Origin: Limnoperna fortunei
Lineage: Eukaryota > Mollusca > Bivalvia > Mytilida > Modiolidae
Length of the DNA stretch: 64,000 nt
Direction of reading: 5' to 3'
NCBI GenBank assembly: GCA_944474755.1
Contig: OX104122.1
Span: 17,928,641-17,992,640 of the forward strand
Shown here piece by piece: positions 39,841 to 51,922 of the stretch. The position numbers were made by a program, and so were the translations under genes. A model generated the notes under the pieces. That model did not search any database. It worked only from the letters and a program-made list of their open reading frames with translations, and was not told where the DNA came from. The first letter of the stretch is position 1; each line of letters begins with the position of its first letter.

Positions 39841-41404
39841 TTCTGTTTTGTACAGTTTATTGACTGGTTCTTTATTGAGTTTTTGACAGTTTATTGACTG
39901 GTTCTTTATTGAGTTTTGTACAGTTTATTGACTGGTTCTTTATTCAGTTTTGTACAGTTTATTGATTGGTTCTTTATTGAGTTTTGTACAGTTTATTGAC
40001 TGGTTCTTTATTGAGTTTTGTACAGTTTATTGACTGTTTCTTTATTTAGTTTTGTACAGTTTATTGACTGTTTCTTTATTGAGTTTTGTACAGTTTATTG
40101 ACTGGTTTTTTATTGAGTTTTGTACAGTTTATTGACTGGTTCTTTATTGAGTTTTGTACAGTTTATTGACTGTTTCTTTATTGAGTTCTGTACAGTTTAT
40201 TGACAGGTTCTTTATTGAGTTTTGTACAGTTTATTGACTGTTTCTTTATTTACTTTTGTACAGTTTATTGACTGTTTCTTTATTTAGTTTTGTACAGTTT
40301 ATTGACTGGTTCTTTATTGAGTTTTGTACACTTTATTGACTGGTTCTTTATTGAGTTTTGTACAGTTTATTGACTGGTTCTTTATTGAGTTTTGTACAGT
40401 TTATTGACTGGTTCTTTATTCTGTTTTGTACAGTTTATTGACTGGTTCTTTATTGAGTTTTTTACAGTTTATTGACTGGTTCTTTATTGAGTTTTGTACA
40501 GTTTATTGACTGGTTCTTTATTCAGTTTTGTACAGTTTATTGATTGGTTCTTTATTGAGTTTTGTACAGTTTATTGACTGGTTCTTTATTGAGTTTTGTA
40601 CAGTTTATTGACTGGTTCTTTATTCTGTTTTGTACAGTTTATTGACTGGTTCTTTATTGAGTTTTTGACAGTTTATTGACTGGTTCTTTATTGAGTTTTG
40701 TACAGTTTATTGACTGGTTCTTTATTCAGTTTTGTACAGTTTATTGATTGGTTCTTTATTGAGTTTTGTACAGTTTATTGACTGGTTCTTTATTGAGTTT
40801 TGTACAGTTTATTGACTGTTTCTTTATTTAGTTTTGTACAGTTTATTGACTGTTTCTTTATTGAGTTTTGTACAGTTTATTGACTGGTTTTTTATTGAGT
40901 TTTGTACAGTTTATTGACTGGTTCTTTATTGAGTTTTGTACAGTTTATTGACTGTTTCTTTATTGAGTTCTGTACAGTTTATTGACAGGTTCTTTATTGA
41001 GTTTTGTACAGTTTATTGACTGTTTCTTTATTTACTTTTGTACAGTTTATTGACTGTTTCTTTATTTAGTTTTGTACAGTTTATTGACTGGTTCTTTATT
41101 GAGTTTTGTACAGTTTATTGACTGGTTCTTTATTGAGTTTTGTACAGTTTATTGACTGGTTCTTTATTGAGTTTTGTACAGTTTATTGACTGGTTCTTTA
41201 TTCTGTTTTGTACAGTTTATTGACTGGTTCTTTATTGAGTTTTTTACAGTTTATTGACTGGTTCTTTATTGAGTTTTGTACAGTTTATTGACTGGTTCTT
41301 TATTCAGTTTTGTACAGTTTATTGATTGGTTCTTTATTGAGTTTTGTACAGTTTATTGACTGGTTCTTTATTGAGTTTTGTACAGTTTATTGACTGTTTC
41401 TTTA
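39841..41404 (+). repeat. 782-bp (23-monomer) tandem duplication
   Basis: The ATTCTGTTTTG monomer falls at 39,841, 40,419, 40,623 and 41,201, giving alternating intervals of 578, 204 and 578 bp (17, 6 and 17 monomers). GAGTTTTTGACAG falls at about 39,881 and 40,663, and GACAGG at 40,202 and 40,984, each 782 bp apart. The unit is exactly 23 monomers with no net indel. Confidence 0.87.
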
Positions 41405-41595
41405 TTTAGTTTTGTACAGTTTATTGACTGTTTCTTTATTGAGTTTTGTACAGTTTATTGACTGTTTCTTTATTGAGTTTTGTACAGTTTATTGACTGGT
41501 TTTTTATTGAGTTTTGTACAGTTTATTGACTGGTTCTTTATTGAGTTTTGTACAGTTTATTGACTGTTTCTTTATTGAGTTTTGTACAGTTTATT

Positions 41596-44500
41596 GACAG
41601 GTTCTTTATTGAGTTTTGTACAGTTTATTGACTGTTTCTTTATTTACTTTTGTACAGTTTATTGACTGTTACTTTATTTAGTTTTGTACAGTTTATTGAC
41701 TGGTTCTTTATTGAGTTTTGTACAGTTTATTGACTGGTTCTTTATTGAGTTTTCTACAGTTTATTGACTGGTTCTTTATTGAGTTTTGTACAGTTTATTG
41801 ACTGGTTCTTTATTCTGTTTTGTACAGTTTATTGACTGGTTCTTTATTGAGTTTTTTACAGTTTATTGACTGGTTCTTTATTGAGTTTTGTACAGTTTAT
41901 TGACTGGTTCTTTATTCAGTTTTGCACAGTTTATTGACTGGTTCTTTATTGAGTTTTTTAAAGTTTATTGACTGGTTCTTTATTTAGTTTTGTACAGTTT
42001 ATTGACTGTTTCTTTATTTAGTTTTGTACAGTTTATTGACTGTCTCTTTATTGAATTTTGTACAGTTTATTGACTGTTTCTTTATTTAAATTTGTACAGT
42101 TTATTGACTGGTTCTTTATTGATTTTTGTACAGTTTATTGACTGGTTCTTTATTGAGTTTTGTACAGTTTATTGACTGGTTCTTTATTGAGTTTTGTACA
42201 GTTTATTGACTGGTTCTTTATTGAGTTTTGTACAGTTTATTGACTTGTCTTTTATAGAGTTTTGTACAGTTTATTGACTGGTTCTTTATTTACTTTTTAC
42301 AGTTTATTGACTGTTTCTTTATTTAGTTTTGTGCAGTTTATTGACTGTTTCTTTATTGAGTTTTGTACAGTTTATTGACAGGTTCTTTATTGAGTTTTGT
42401 ACAGTTTATTGACTGGTTCTTTATTCAGTTTTGTACAGTTTATTGATTGGTTCTTTATTGAGTTTTGTACAGTTTATTGACTGGTTCTTTATTGAGTTTT
42501 GTACAGTTTATTGACTGTTTCTTTATTTAGTTTTGTACAGTTTATTGACTGTTTCTTTATTGAGTTTTGTACAGTTTATTGACTGTTTCTTTATTGAGTT
42601 TTGTACAGTTTATTGACTGGTTTTTTATTGAGTTTTGTACAGTTTATTGACTGGTTCTTTATTGAGTTTTGTACAGTTTATTGACTGTTTCTTTATTGAG
42701 TTTTGTACAGTTTATTGACAGGTTCTTTATTGAGTTTTGTACAGTTTATTGACTGTTTCTTTATTTACTTTTGTACAGTTTATTGACTGTTACTTTATTT
42801 AGTTTTGTACAGTTTATTGACTGGTTCTTTATTGAGTTTTGTACAGTTTATTGACTGGTTCTTTATTGAGTTTTGTACAGTTTATTGACTGGTTCTTTAT
42901 TGAGTTTTGTACAGTTTATTGACTGGTTCTTTATTCTGTTTTGTACAGTTTATTGACTGGTTCTTTATTGAGTTTTGTACAGTTTATTGACTGGTTCTTT
43001 ATTGAGTTTTGTACAGTTTATTGACTGGTTCTTTATTCAGTTTTGCACAGTTTATTGACTGGTTCTTTATTGAGTTTTTTAAAGTTTATTGACTGGTTCT
43101 TTATTGAGTTTTGTACAGTTTATTGACTGTTTCTTTATTTAGTTTTGTACAGTTTATTGACTGTCTCTTTATTGAATTTTGTACAGTTTATTGACTGTTT
43201 CTTTATTTAAATTTGTACAGTTTATTGACTGGTTCTTTATTGATTTTTGTACAGTTTATTGACTGGTTCTTTATTGAGTTTTGTACAGTTTATTGACTGG
43301 TTCTTTATTGAGTTTTGTACAGTTTATTGACTGGTTCTTTATTGAGTTTTGTACAGTTTATTGACTTGTCTTTTATTGAGTTTTGTACAGTTTATTGACT
43401 GGTTCTTTATTTACTTTTTACAGTTTATTGACTGTTTCTTTATTTAGTTTTGTGCAGTTTATTGACTGTTTCTTTATTGAGTTTTGTACAGTTTATTGAC
43501 AGGTTCTTTATTGAGTTTTGTACAGTTTATTGACTGGTTCTTTATTTACTTTTGTACAGTTTATTGACTGGTTCTTTATTGAGTTTTGTACAGTTTATTG
43601 ACTGGTTCTTTATTGAGTTTTGTGCAGTTTATTGACTGGTTCTTTATTGAGTTTTGTACAGTTTATTGACTGTTTCTTTATTGAGTTTTGTACAGTTTAT
43701 TGACTGGTTTTTTATTGAGTTTTGTACAGTGTATTGACTGGTTCTTTATTGAGTTTTGTACAGTTTATTGACTGTTTCTTTATTGAGTTTTGTACAGTTT
43801 ATTGACAGGCTCTTTATTGAGTTTTGTACAGTTTATTGACTGTTTCTTTATTTACTTTTGTACAGTTTATTGACTGTTACTTTATTTAGTTTTGTACAGT
43901 TTATTGACTGGTTCTTTATTGAGTTTTGTACAGTTTATTGACTGGTTCTTTATTGAGTTTTGTACAGTTTATTGACTGGTTCTTTATTGAGTTTTGTACA
44001 GTTTTTTGACTGGTTCTTTATTCTGTTTTGTACAGTTTATTGACTGGTTCTTTATTGAGTTTTTTACAGTTTATTGACTGGTTCTTTATTGAGTTTTGTA
44101 CAGTTTATTGACTGGTTCTTTATTCAGTTTTGCACAGTTTATTGACTGGTTCTTTATTGAGTTTTTTAAAGTTTATTGACTGGTTCTTTATTGAGTTTTG
44201 TACAGTTTATTGACTGTTTCTTTATTTAGTTTTGTACAGTTTATTGACTGTCTCTTTATTGAATTTTGTACAGTTTATTGACTGTTTCTTTATTTAAATT
44301 TGTACAGTTTATTGACTGGTTCTTTATTGATTTTTGTACAGTTTATTGACTGGTTCTTTATTGAGTTTTGTACAGTTTATTGACTGGTTCTTTATTGAGT
44401 TTTGTACAGTTTATTGACTGGTTCTTTATTGAGTTTTGTACAGTTTATTGACTTGTCTTTTATTGAGTTTTGTACAGTTTATTGACTGGTTCTTTATTTA

Positions 44501-44890
44501 CTTTTTACAGTTTATTGACTGTTTCTTTATTTAGTTTTGTGCAGTTTATTGACTGTTTCTTTATTGAGTTTTGTACAGTTTATTGACAGGTTCTTTATTG
44601 AGTTTTGTACAGTTTATTGACTGGTTCTTTATTTACTTTTGTACAGTTTATTGACTGGTTCTTTATTGAGTTTTGTACAGTTTATTGACTGGTTCTTTAT
44701 TGAGTTTTGTGCAGTTTATTGACTGGTTCTTTATTGAGTTTTGTGCAGTTTATTGACTGTTTCTTTATTTTCTTTTGCACAGTTTATTGACTGTTTCCTT
44801 ATTTAGTTTTGTACAGTTTATTGACTGTTTCTTTATTGAGTTTTGTACAGTTTATTGACTGGTTCTTTATTGAGTTTTGTACAGTGTATT
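41596..44890 (+). repeat. 1.09-1.12-kb higher-order repeat, three copies
   Basis: The GACAGG monomers at 41,596, 42,717 and 43,804 and at 42,377, 43,498 and 44,585 form two parallel series spaced 1,121 and 1,087 bp. TTTATTTAAATTTG at 42,085, 43,206 and 44,293 has the same spacing. The lengths are 33 and 32 monomers, each minus one base, and the missing base is in the TTTACTTTTTACAG monomer. The first and second intervals thus differ by exactly one monomer. Confidence 0.87.
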
Positions 44891-45451
44891 GACTGGTTCT
44901 TTATTCAGTTTTGTACAGTTTATTGACTGTTTCTTTATTGAGTTTTGTACAGTTTATTGACTGGTTTTTTATTGAGTTTTGTACAGTTTATTGACTGGTT
45001 CTTTATTGAGTTTAGAACAGTTTATTGACTGTTTCTTTATTGAGTTTTGTACAGTTTATTGACTGGTTCTTTATTGAGTTTTGTACAGTTTATTGACTGT
45101 TTCTTTATTTACTTTTGTACAGTTTATTGACTGTTTCTTTATTTAGTTTTGTGCAGTTTATTGACTGGTTCTTTATTGTGTTTTGTACAGTTTATTGACT
45201 GGTTCTTTAATGAGTTTTGTACAGTTTATTGACTGGTTCTTTATTGAGTTTTGTACAGTTTATTGACTGGTTCTTTATTCTGTTTTGTACAGTTTATTGA
45301 CTGGTTCTTTATTGAGTTTTTGACAGTTTATTGACTGGTTCTTTATTGCGTTTTGTACAGTTTATTGACTGGTTCTTTATTCAGTTTTGTACAGTTTATT
45401 GATTGGTTCTTTATTGAGTTTTGTACAGTTTATTGACTGGTTCTTTATTGA

Positions 45452-47562
45452 GTTTTGTACAGTTTATTGACTGTTTCTTTATTTAGTTTTGTACAGTTTA
45501 TTGACTGTTTCTTTATTGAGTTTTGTACAGTTTATTGACTGTTTCTTTATTTACTTTTGTACAGTTTATTAACTGTTTCTTTATTTAGTTTTGTACAGTT
45601 TATTGACTGGTTCTTTATTGAGTTTTGTACAGTTTATTGACTGGTTCTTTATTGAGTTTTGTACAGTTTATTGACTGGTTCTTTATTGAGTTTTGTACAG
45701 TTTATTGACTGGATCTTTATTCTGTTTTGTACAGTTTATTGACTGGTTCTTTATTGAGTTTTTTTTACAGTTTATTGACTGGTTCTTTATTGAGTTTTGT
45801 ACAGTTTATTGACTGGTGGTTCTTTATTCAGTTTTGTACAGTTTATTGATTGGTTCTTTATTGAGTTTTGTACAGTTTATTGACTGGTTCTTTATTGAGT
45901 TTTGTACAGTTTATTGACTGTTTCTTTATTTAGTTTTGTACAGTTTATTGACTGTTTCTTTATTGAGTTCTGTACAGTTTATTGACTGTTTCTTTATTGA
46001 GTTTTGTACAGTTTATTGACTGGTTTTTTATTGAGTTTTGTACAGTTTATTGACTGGTTCTTTATTGAGTTTTGTACAGTTTATTGACTGTTTCTTTATT
46101 GAGTTTTGTACAGTTTATTGACAGGTTCTTTATTGAGTTTTGTACAGTTTATTGACTGTTTCTTTATTTACTTTTGTACAGTTTATTGACTGTTTCTTTA
46201 TTTAGTTTTGTACAGTTTATTGACTGGTTCTTTATTGAGTTTTGTACAGTTTATTGACTGGTTCTTTATTGAGTTTTGTGCAGTTTATTGACTGGTTCTT
46301 TATTGAGTTTTGTACAGTTTATTGACTGGTTCTTTATTCTGTTTTGTACAGTTTATTGACTGGTTCTTTATTGAGTTTTTTACAGTTTATTGACTGGTTC
46401 TTTATTGAGTTTTGTACAGTTTATTGACTGGTTCTTTATTCAGTTTTGTACAGTTTATTGACTGGTTCTTTATTGAGTTTTTTAAAGTTTATTGACTGGT
46501 TCTTTATTGAGTTTTGTACAGTTTTTTGACTGTTTCTTTATTTAGTTTTGTACAGTTTATTGACTGTCTCTTTATTGAGTTTTGTACAGTTTATTGACTG
46601 TTTCTTTATTTAAATTTGTACAGTTTATTGACTGTTTCTTTATTTAGTTTGTACAGTTTATTGACTGTTTCTTTATTGATTTTTGTACAGTTTATTGACT
46701 GGTTTTTTATTGAGTTTTGTACAGTTTATTGACTGGTTCTTTATTGATTTTTGTACAGTTTATTGACTGGTTCTTTATTGAGTTTTGTACAGTTTATTGA
46801 CTGGTTCTTTATTGAGTTTTGTACAGTTTATTGACTGGTTTTTTATTGAGTTTTGTACAGTTTATTGACTGGTTCTTTATTGAGTTTTGTACAGTTTATT
46901 GACTGGTTCTTTATTCTGTTTTGTACAGTTTATTTACTGGTTCTTTATTCAGATTTGTACAGTTTATTGACTAGTTCTTTGTTGAGTTTTGTACAGTTTA
47001 TTGTCTGTTTCTTTATTGAGTTTTGTACTGTATATTGACAGGTTCTTTATTTACTTTTGTACAGTTTATTGACTGTTTCTTTTTTTAGTTTTGTGCAGTT
47101 TATTGACTGGTTCTTTATTGAGTTTTGTACAGTTTATTGACTGGCACTTTATTGAGTTTTGTACAGTTTGTTGACTGGTTCTTTATTCAGTTTTGTACAG
47201 TTTATTGACTGGTTCTTTATTGAGTTTTCTACAGTTTATTGACTGGTTCTTTATTTAATTTTCTACAGTTTATTGTCTGGTTCTTTATTGAGTTTTGTAC
47301 AGTTTATTGACTGGTTCTTTATTCTGTTTTGTACAGTTTATTGACTGGTTCTTTATTCTGTTTTGTACAGTTTATTGACTGGTTCTTTATTGAGTTTTGT
47401 ACTGTTTATTGACTGTTTCTTAATTCAGTTTTGTACAGTTTATTGACTGGTTCTTTATTGAGTTTTGTACAGTTTGTTGACTGGTTCTTTATTGAGTTTT
47501 GTACAGTTTATTGACTGGTTCTTTATTCTGTTTTGTACAGTTTTTGACTGGTTCTTTATTCA
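45452..47562 (+). repeat. 2,111-bp unit, copy 1
   Basis: Four rare marks place copy 2 exactly 2,111 bp downstream: TTTATTAACTG (45,571 and 47,682), the 3-bp-longer GACTGGTGGTTC (45,811 and 47,922), the T-rich GAGTTTTTTTTACAG, and TTTATTTAAATTTG (46,609 and 48,720). The length is 62 monomers +2 +3 -1 -1 bases, all four indels being visible. The left breakpoint is bracketed by ATTGAGTT at about 45,451 against ATTCAGTT at about 47,562. A 61-codon open stretch at 46,853-47,038 is a repeat by-product. Confidence 0.9.
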
Positions 47563-49671
47563 GTTTTGTACAGTTTATTGACTGTTTCTTTATTTAGTTT
47601 TGTACAGTTTATTGACTGTTTCTTTATTGAGTTTTGTACAGTTTATTGACTGTTTCTTTATTTACTTTTGTACAGTTTATTAACTGTTTCTTTATTTAGT
47701 TTTGTACAGTTTATTGACTGGTTCTTTATTGAGTTTTGTACAGTTTATTGACTGGTTCTTTATTGAGTTTTGTACAGTTTATTGACTGGTTCTTTATTGA
47801 GTTTTGTACAGTTTATTGACTGGATCTTTATTCTGTTTTGTACAGTTTATTGACTGGTTCTTTATTGAGTTTTTTTTACAGTTTATTGACTGGTTCTTTA
47901 TTGAGTTTTGTACAGTTTATTGACTGGTGGTTCTTTATTCAGTTTTGTACAGTTTATTGATTGGTTCTTTATTGAGTTTTGTACAGTTTATTGACTGGTT
48001 CTTTATTGAGTTTTGTACAGTTTATTGACTGTTTCTTTATTTAGTTTTGTACAGTTTATTGACTGTTTCTTTATTGAGTTCTGTACAGTTTATTGACTGT
48101 TTCTTTATTGAGTTTTGTACAGTTTATTGACTGGTTTTTTATTGAGTTTTGTACAGTTTATTGACTGGTTCTTTATTGAGTTTTGTACAGTTTATTGACT
48201 GTTTCTTTATTGAGTTTTGTACAGTTTATTGACAGGTTCTTTATTGAGTTTTGTACAGTTTATTGACTGTTTCTTTATTTACTTTTGTACAGTTTATTGA
48301 CTGTTTCTTTATTTAGTTTTGTACAGTTTATTGACTGGTTCTTTATTGAGTTTTGTACAGTTTATTGACTGGTTCTTTATTGAGTTTTGTGCAGTTTATT
48401 GACTGGTTCTTTATTGAGTTTTGTACAGTTTATTGACTGGTTCTTTATTCTGTTTTGTACAGTTTATTGACTGGTTCTTTATTGAGTTTTTTACAGTTTA
48501 TTGACTGGTTCTTTATTGAGTTTTGTACAGTTTATTGACTGGTTCTTTATTCAGTTTTGTACAGTTTATTGACTGGTTCTTTATTGAGTTTTTTAAAGTT
48601 TATTGACTGGTTCTTTATTGAGTTTTGTACAGTTTATTGACTGTTTCTTTATTTAGTTTTGTACAGTTTATTGACTGTCTCTTTATTGAGTTTTGTACAG
48701 TTTATTGACTGTTTCTTTATTTAAATTTGTACAGTTTATTGACTGTTTCTTTATTTAGTTTGTACAGTTTATTGACTGTTTCTTTATTGATTTTTGTACA
48801 GTTTATTGACTGGTTTTTTATTGAGTTTTGTACAGTTTATTGACTGGTTCTTTATTGATTTTTGTACAGTTTATTGACTGGTTCTTTATTGAGTTTTGTA
48901 CAGTTTATTGACTGGTTCTTTATTGAGTTTTGTACAGTTTATTGACTGGTTTTTTATTGAGTTTTGTACAGTTTATTGACTGGTTCTTTATTGAGTTTTG
49001 TACAGTTTATTGACTGGTTCTTTATTCTGTTTTGTACAGTTTTTTACTGGTTCTTTATTCAGATTTGTACAGTTTATTGACTAGTTCTTTGTTGAGTTTG
49101 TACAGTTTATTGTCTGTTTCTTTATTGAGTTTTGTACTGTATATTGACAGGTTCTTTATTTACTTTTGTACAGTTTATTGACTGTTTCTTTTTTTAGTTT
49201 TGTGCAGTTTATTGACTGGTTCTTTATTGAGTTTTGTACAGTTTATTGACTGGCACTTTATTGAGTTTTGTACAGTTTGTTGACTGGTTCTTTATTCAGT
49301 TTTGTACAGTTTATTGACTGGTTCTTTATTGAGTTTTCTACAGTTTATTGACTGGTTCTTTATTTAATTTTCTACAGTTTATTGTCTGGTTCTTTATTGA
49401 GTTTTGTACAGTTTATTGACTGGTTCTTTATTCTGTTTTGTACAGTTTATTGACTGGTTCTTTATTCTGTTTTGTACAGTTTATTGACTGGTTCTTTATT
49501 GAGTTTTGTACTGTTTATTGACTGTTTCTTTATTCAGTTTTGTACAGTTTATTGACTGTTTCTTTATTGAGTTTTGTACAGTTTGTTGACTGGTTCTTTA
49601 TTGAGTTTTGTACAGTTTATTGACTGGTTCTTTATTCTGTTTTGTACAGTTTTTGACTGGTTCTTTATTCA
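47563..49671 (+). repeat. 2,111-bp unit, copy 2 (2,109 bp)
   Basis: This copy is collinear with copy 1, with two added single-base losses near the end. GTTTTTTACTGG near 49,039 replaces GTTTATTTACTGG, and GAGTTTGTACAG near 49,098 replaces GAGTTTTGTACAG. The offset between copies therefore drops from 2,111 to 2,109 bp, as seen for GGCACTTTATTGAG (47,143 and 49,252) and for the short CAGTTTTTGAC monomer (47,538 and 49,647). Its last third is also the start of the next, 2,886-bp duplication. Confidence 0.9.
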
Positions 49672-51922
49672 GTTTTGTACAGTTTATTGACTGTTTCTTT
49701 ATTTTCTTTTGTACAGTTTATTGACTGTTTCCTTATTTAGTTTTGTACAGTTTATTGACTGTTTCTTTATTGAGTTTTGTACAGTTTATTGACTTGTCTT
49801 TTATTGAGTTTTGTACAGTTTATTGACTGGTTCTTTATTGATTTTTGTACAGTTTATTGACTGGTTCTTTATTGAGTTTTGTACAGTTTATTGACTGTTT
49901 CTTTATTGAGTTTTGTACAGTTTATTGACTGGTTTTTTATTGAGTTTTGTACAGTTTATTGACTGGTTCTTTATTGAGTTTTGTACAGTTTATTGACTGT
50001 TTCTTTATTTACTTTTGTACAGTTTATTGACTGTTTCTTTATTTAGTTTTGTGCAGTTTATTGACTGGTTCTTTATTGAGTTTTGTACAGTTTATTGACT
50101 GGTTCTTTAATGAGTTTTGTACAGTTTATTGACTGCTTCTTTATTGAGTTTTGTACAGTTTATTGACTGGTTCTTTATTCTGTTTTGTACAGTTTATTGA
50201 CTAGTTCTTTATTGAGTTTTTTACAGTTTATTGACTGGTTCTTTATTGAGTTTTGTACAGTTTATTGACTGGTTCTTTATTCATTTTTGTACAGTTTATT
50301 GATTGGTTCTTGATTGAGTTTTGTACAGTTTATTGACTGGTTCTTTATTGAGTTTTGTACAGTTTATTGACTGTTTCTTTATTTAGTTTTGTACAGTTTA
50401 TTGACTGTTTCTTTATTGAGTTTTGTACAGTTTATTGACTGTTTCTTATTTAAATTTGTACAGCTTATTGACTGTTTCTTTATTTAGTTTTGTACAGTTT
50501 ATCGACTGTTTCTTTATTGAGTTTTGTACAGTTTATTGACTGGTTTTTTATTGAGTTTTGTACAGTTTATTGACTGGTTCTTTATTGATTTTTGTACAGT
50601 TTATTGACTGGTTCTTTATTGAGTTTTGTACAGTTTATTGACTGGTTCTTTATTGAGTTTTGTACAGTTTATCGACTGGTTCTTTATTCAGTTTTGTACA
50701 GTTTATTGACTCTTTCTTTATTGAGTTTTGTACAGTTTATTGACTGTTTCCTTATTTAGTTTTGTACAGTTTATTGACTGTTTCTTTATTGAGTTTTGTA
50801 CAGTTTATTGACTGTTTCTTTATTTAAATTTGTACAGTTTATTGACTGTTTCTTTATTTAGTTTTGTACAGTTTATCGACTGTTTCTTTATTGAGTTTTG
50901 TACAGTTTATTGACTGGTTTTTAATTGAGTTTTGTACAGTTTATTGACTGGTTCTTTATTGATTTTTGTACAGTTTATTGACTGGTTCTTTATTGAGTTT
51001 TGTACAGTTTATTGACTGGTTCTTTATTCAGTTTTGTACAGTTTATTGACTGTTTCTTTATTTACTTTTGTACAGTTTATTGACTGGTTCTTTATTGAGT
51101 TTTGTACAGTTTATTGACTGGTTCTTTAATGAGTTTTGTACAGTTTATTGACTGCTTCTTTATTGAGTTTTGTACAGTTTATTGACTGGTTCTTTATTCT
51201 GTTTTGTACAGTTTATTGACTAGTTCTTTATTGAGTTTTTTACAGTTTATTGACTGGTTCTTTATTGAGTTTTGTACAGTTTATTGACTGGTTCTTTATT
51301 CAGTTTTGTACAGTTTATTGATTGGTTCTTGATTGAGTTTTGTACAGTCTATTGACTGGTTCTTTATTGAGTTTTGTACAGTTTATTGACTGTTTCTTTA
51401 TTTAGTTTTGTACAGTTTATTGACTGTTTCTTTATTGAGTTTTGTACAGTTTATTGACTGTTTCTTTATTTAAATTTGTACAGTTTATTGACTGTTTCTT
51501 TATTTAGTTTTGTACAGTTTATCGACTGTTTCTTTATTGGGTTTTGTACAGTTTATTGACTGGTTTTTTATTGAGTTTTGTACAGTTTATTGACTGGTTC
51601 TTTATTGATTTTTGTACAGTTTATTGACTGGTTCTTTATTGAGTTTTGTACAGTTTATTGACTGGTTCTTTATTGAGTTTTGTACAGTTTATTGACTGTT
51701 TCTTTATTTACTTTTGTACAGTTTATTGACTGGTTCTTTATTGAGTTTTGTACAGTTTATTGACTGGTTCTTTAATGAGTTTTGTACAGTTTATTGACTG
51801 CTTCTTTATTGAGTTTTGTACAGTTTATTGACTGGTTCTTTATTCTGTTTTGTACAGTTTATTGACTAGTTCTTTATTGAGTTTTTTACAGTTTATTGAC
51901 TGGTTCTTTATTGAGTTTTGTA
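49037..51922 (+). repeat. 2,886-bp unit, copy 1
   Basis: The unit starts at the CAGTTTTTTACTGG monomer (49,037) and is repeated from 51,923. GGCACTTTATTGAG (49,252 and 52,139), CAGTTTTTGAC (49,647 and 52,534), TTTCTTATTTAAAT (about 50,444 and 53,331) and GACTGCTTC (51,154 and 54,041) are each 2,887 bp apart. The length is 85 monomers with single-base deletions in four recognisable monomers, one of them private to this copy (GAGTTTGTACAG at about 49,098). The unit spans the tail of the 2,111-bp duplication, so it was duplicated after that event. Confidence 0.9.
51154..51922 (+). repeat. 646-bp (19-monomer) nested repeat inside the 2,886-bp unit
   Basis: The GACTGCTTC monomer occurs at 51,154 and 51,800, and again at 54,041 and 54,687 in the second copy. 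Each pair is 646 bp apart, exactly 19 monomers. The monomer series around it (TTTAATGAG, GCTTC, ATTCTGTT, TTGACTAG, GAGTTTTTTACAG) is repeated in order. The nested duplication therefore preceded duplication of the 2,886-bp unit. Confidence 0.83.

Larger units (their letters stand above)
39690..45451 (+). repeat. Array domain 5: homogenised array without T tracts
   Basis: Variant types change here. TGTACATTTTATTG, TGTACAATTTATTG, ATTGATTGA and TTTCGTAC monomers, abundant to the left, are no longer seen. New types appear: ATTCTGTTTTG, TTTATTTACTTTTG, GAGTTTTTTACAG, GACAGGTTC and TTTATTTAAATTTG. Monomers are closer to consensus than on the left. I see no CpG between about 39,400 and 45,340. Two higher-order periods are recognisable and are listed separately. 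No gene is visible. Confidence 0.85.

Noticed and set aside
46853..47038. 61-codon open frame in the right half
   Set aside because: This is the same kind of TTG-started satellite translation, and its counterpart in the 2,111-bp duplicate is broken by single-base deletions near 49,039 and 49,098.
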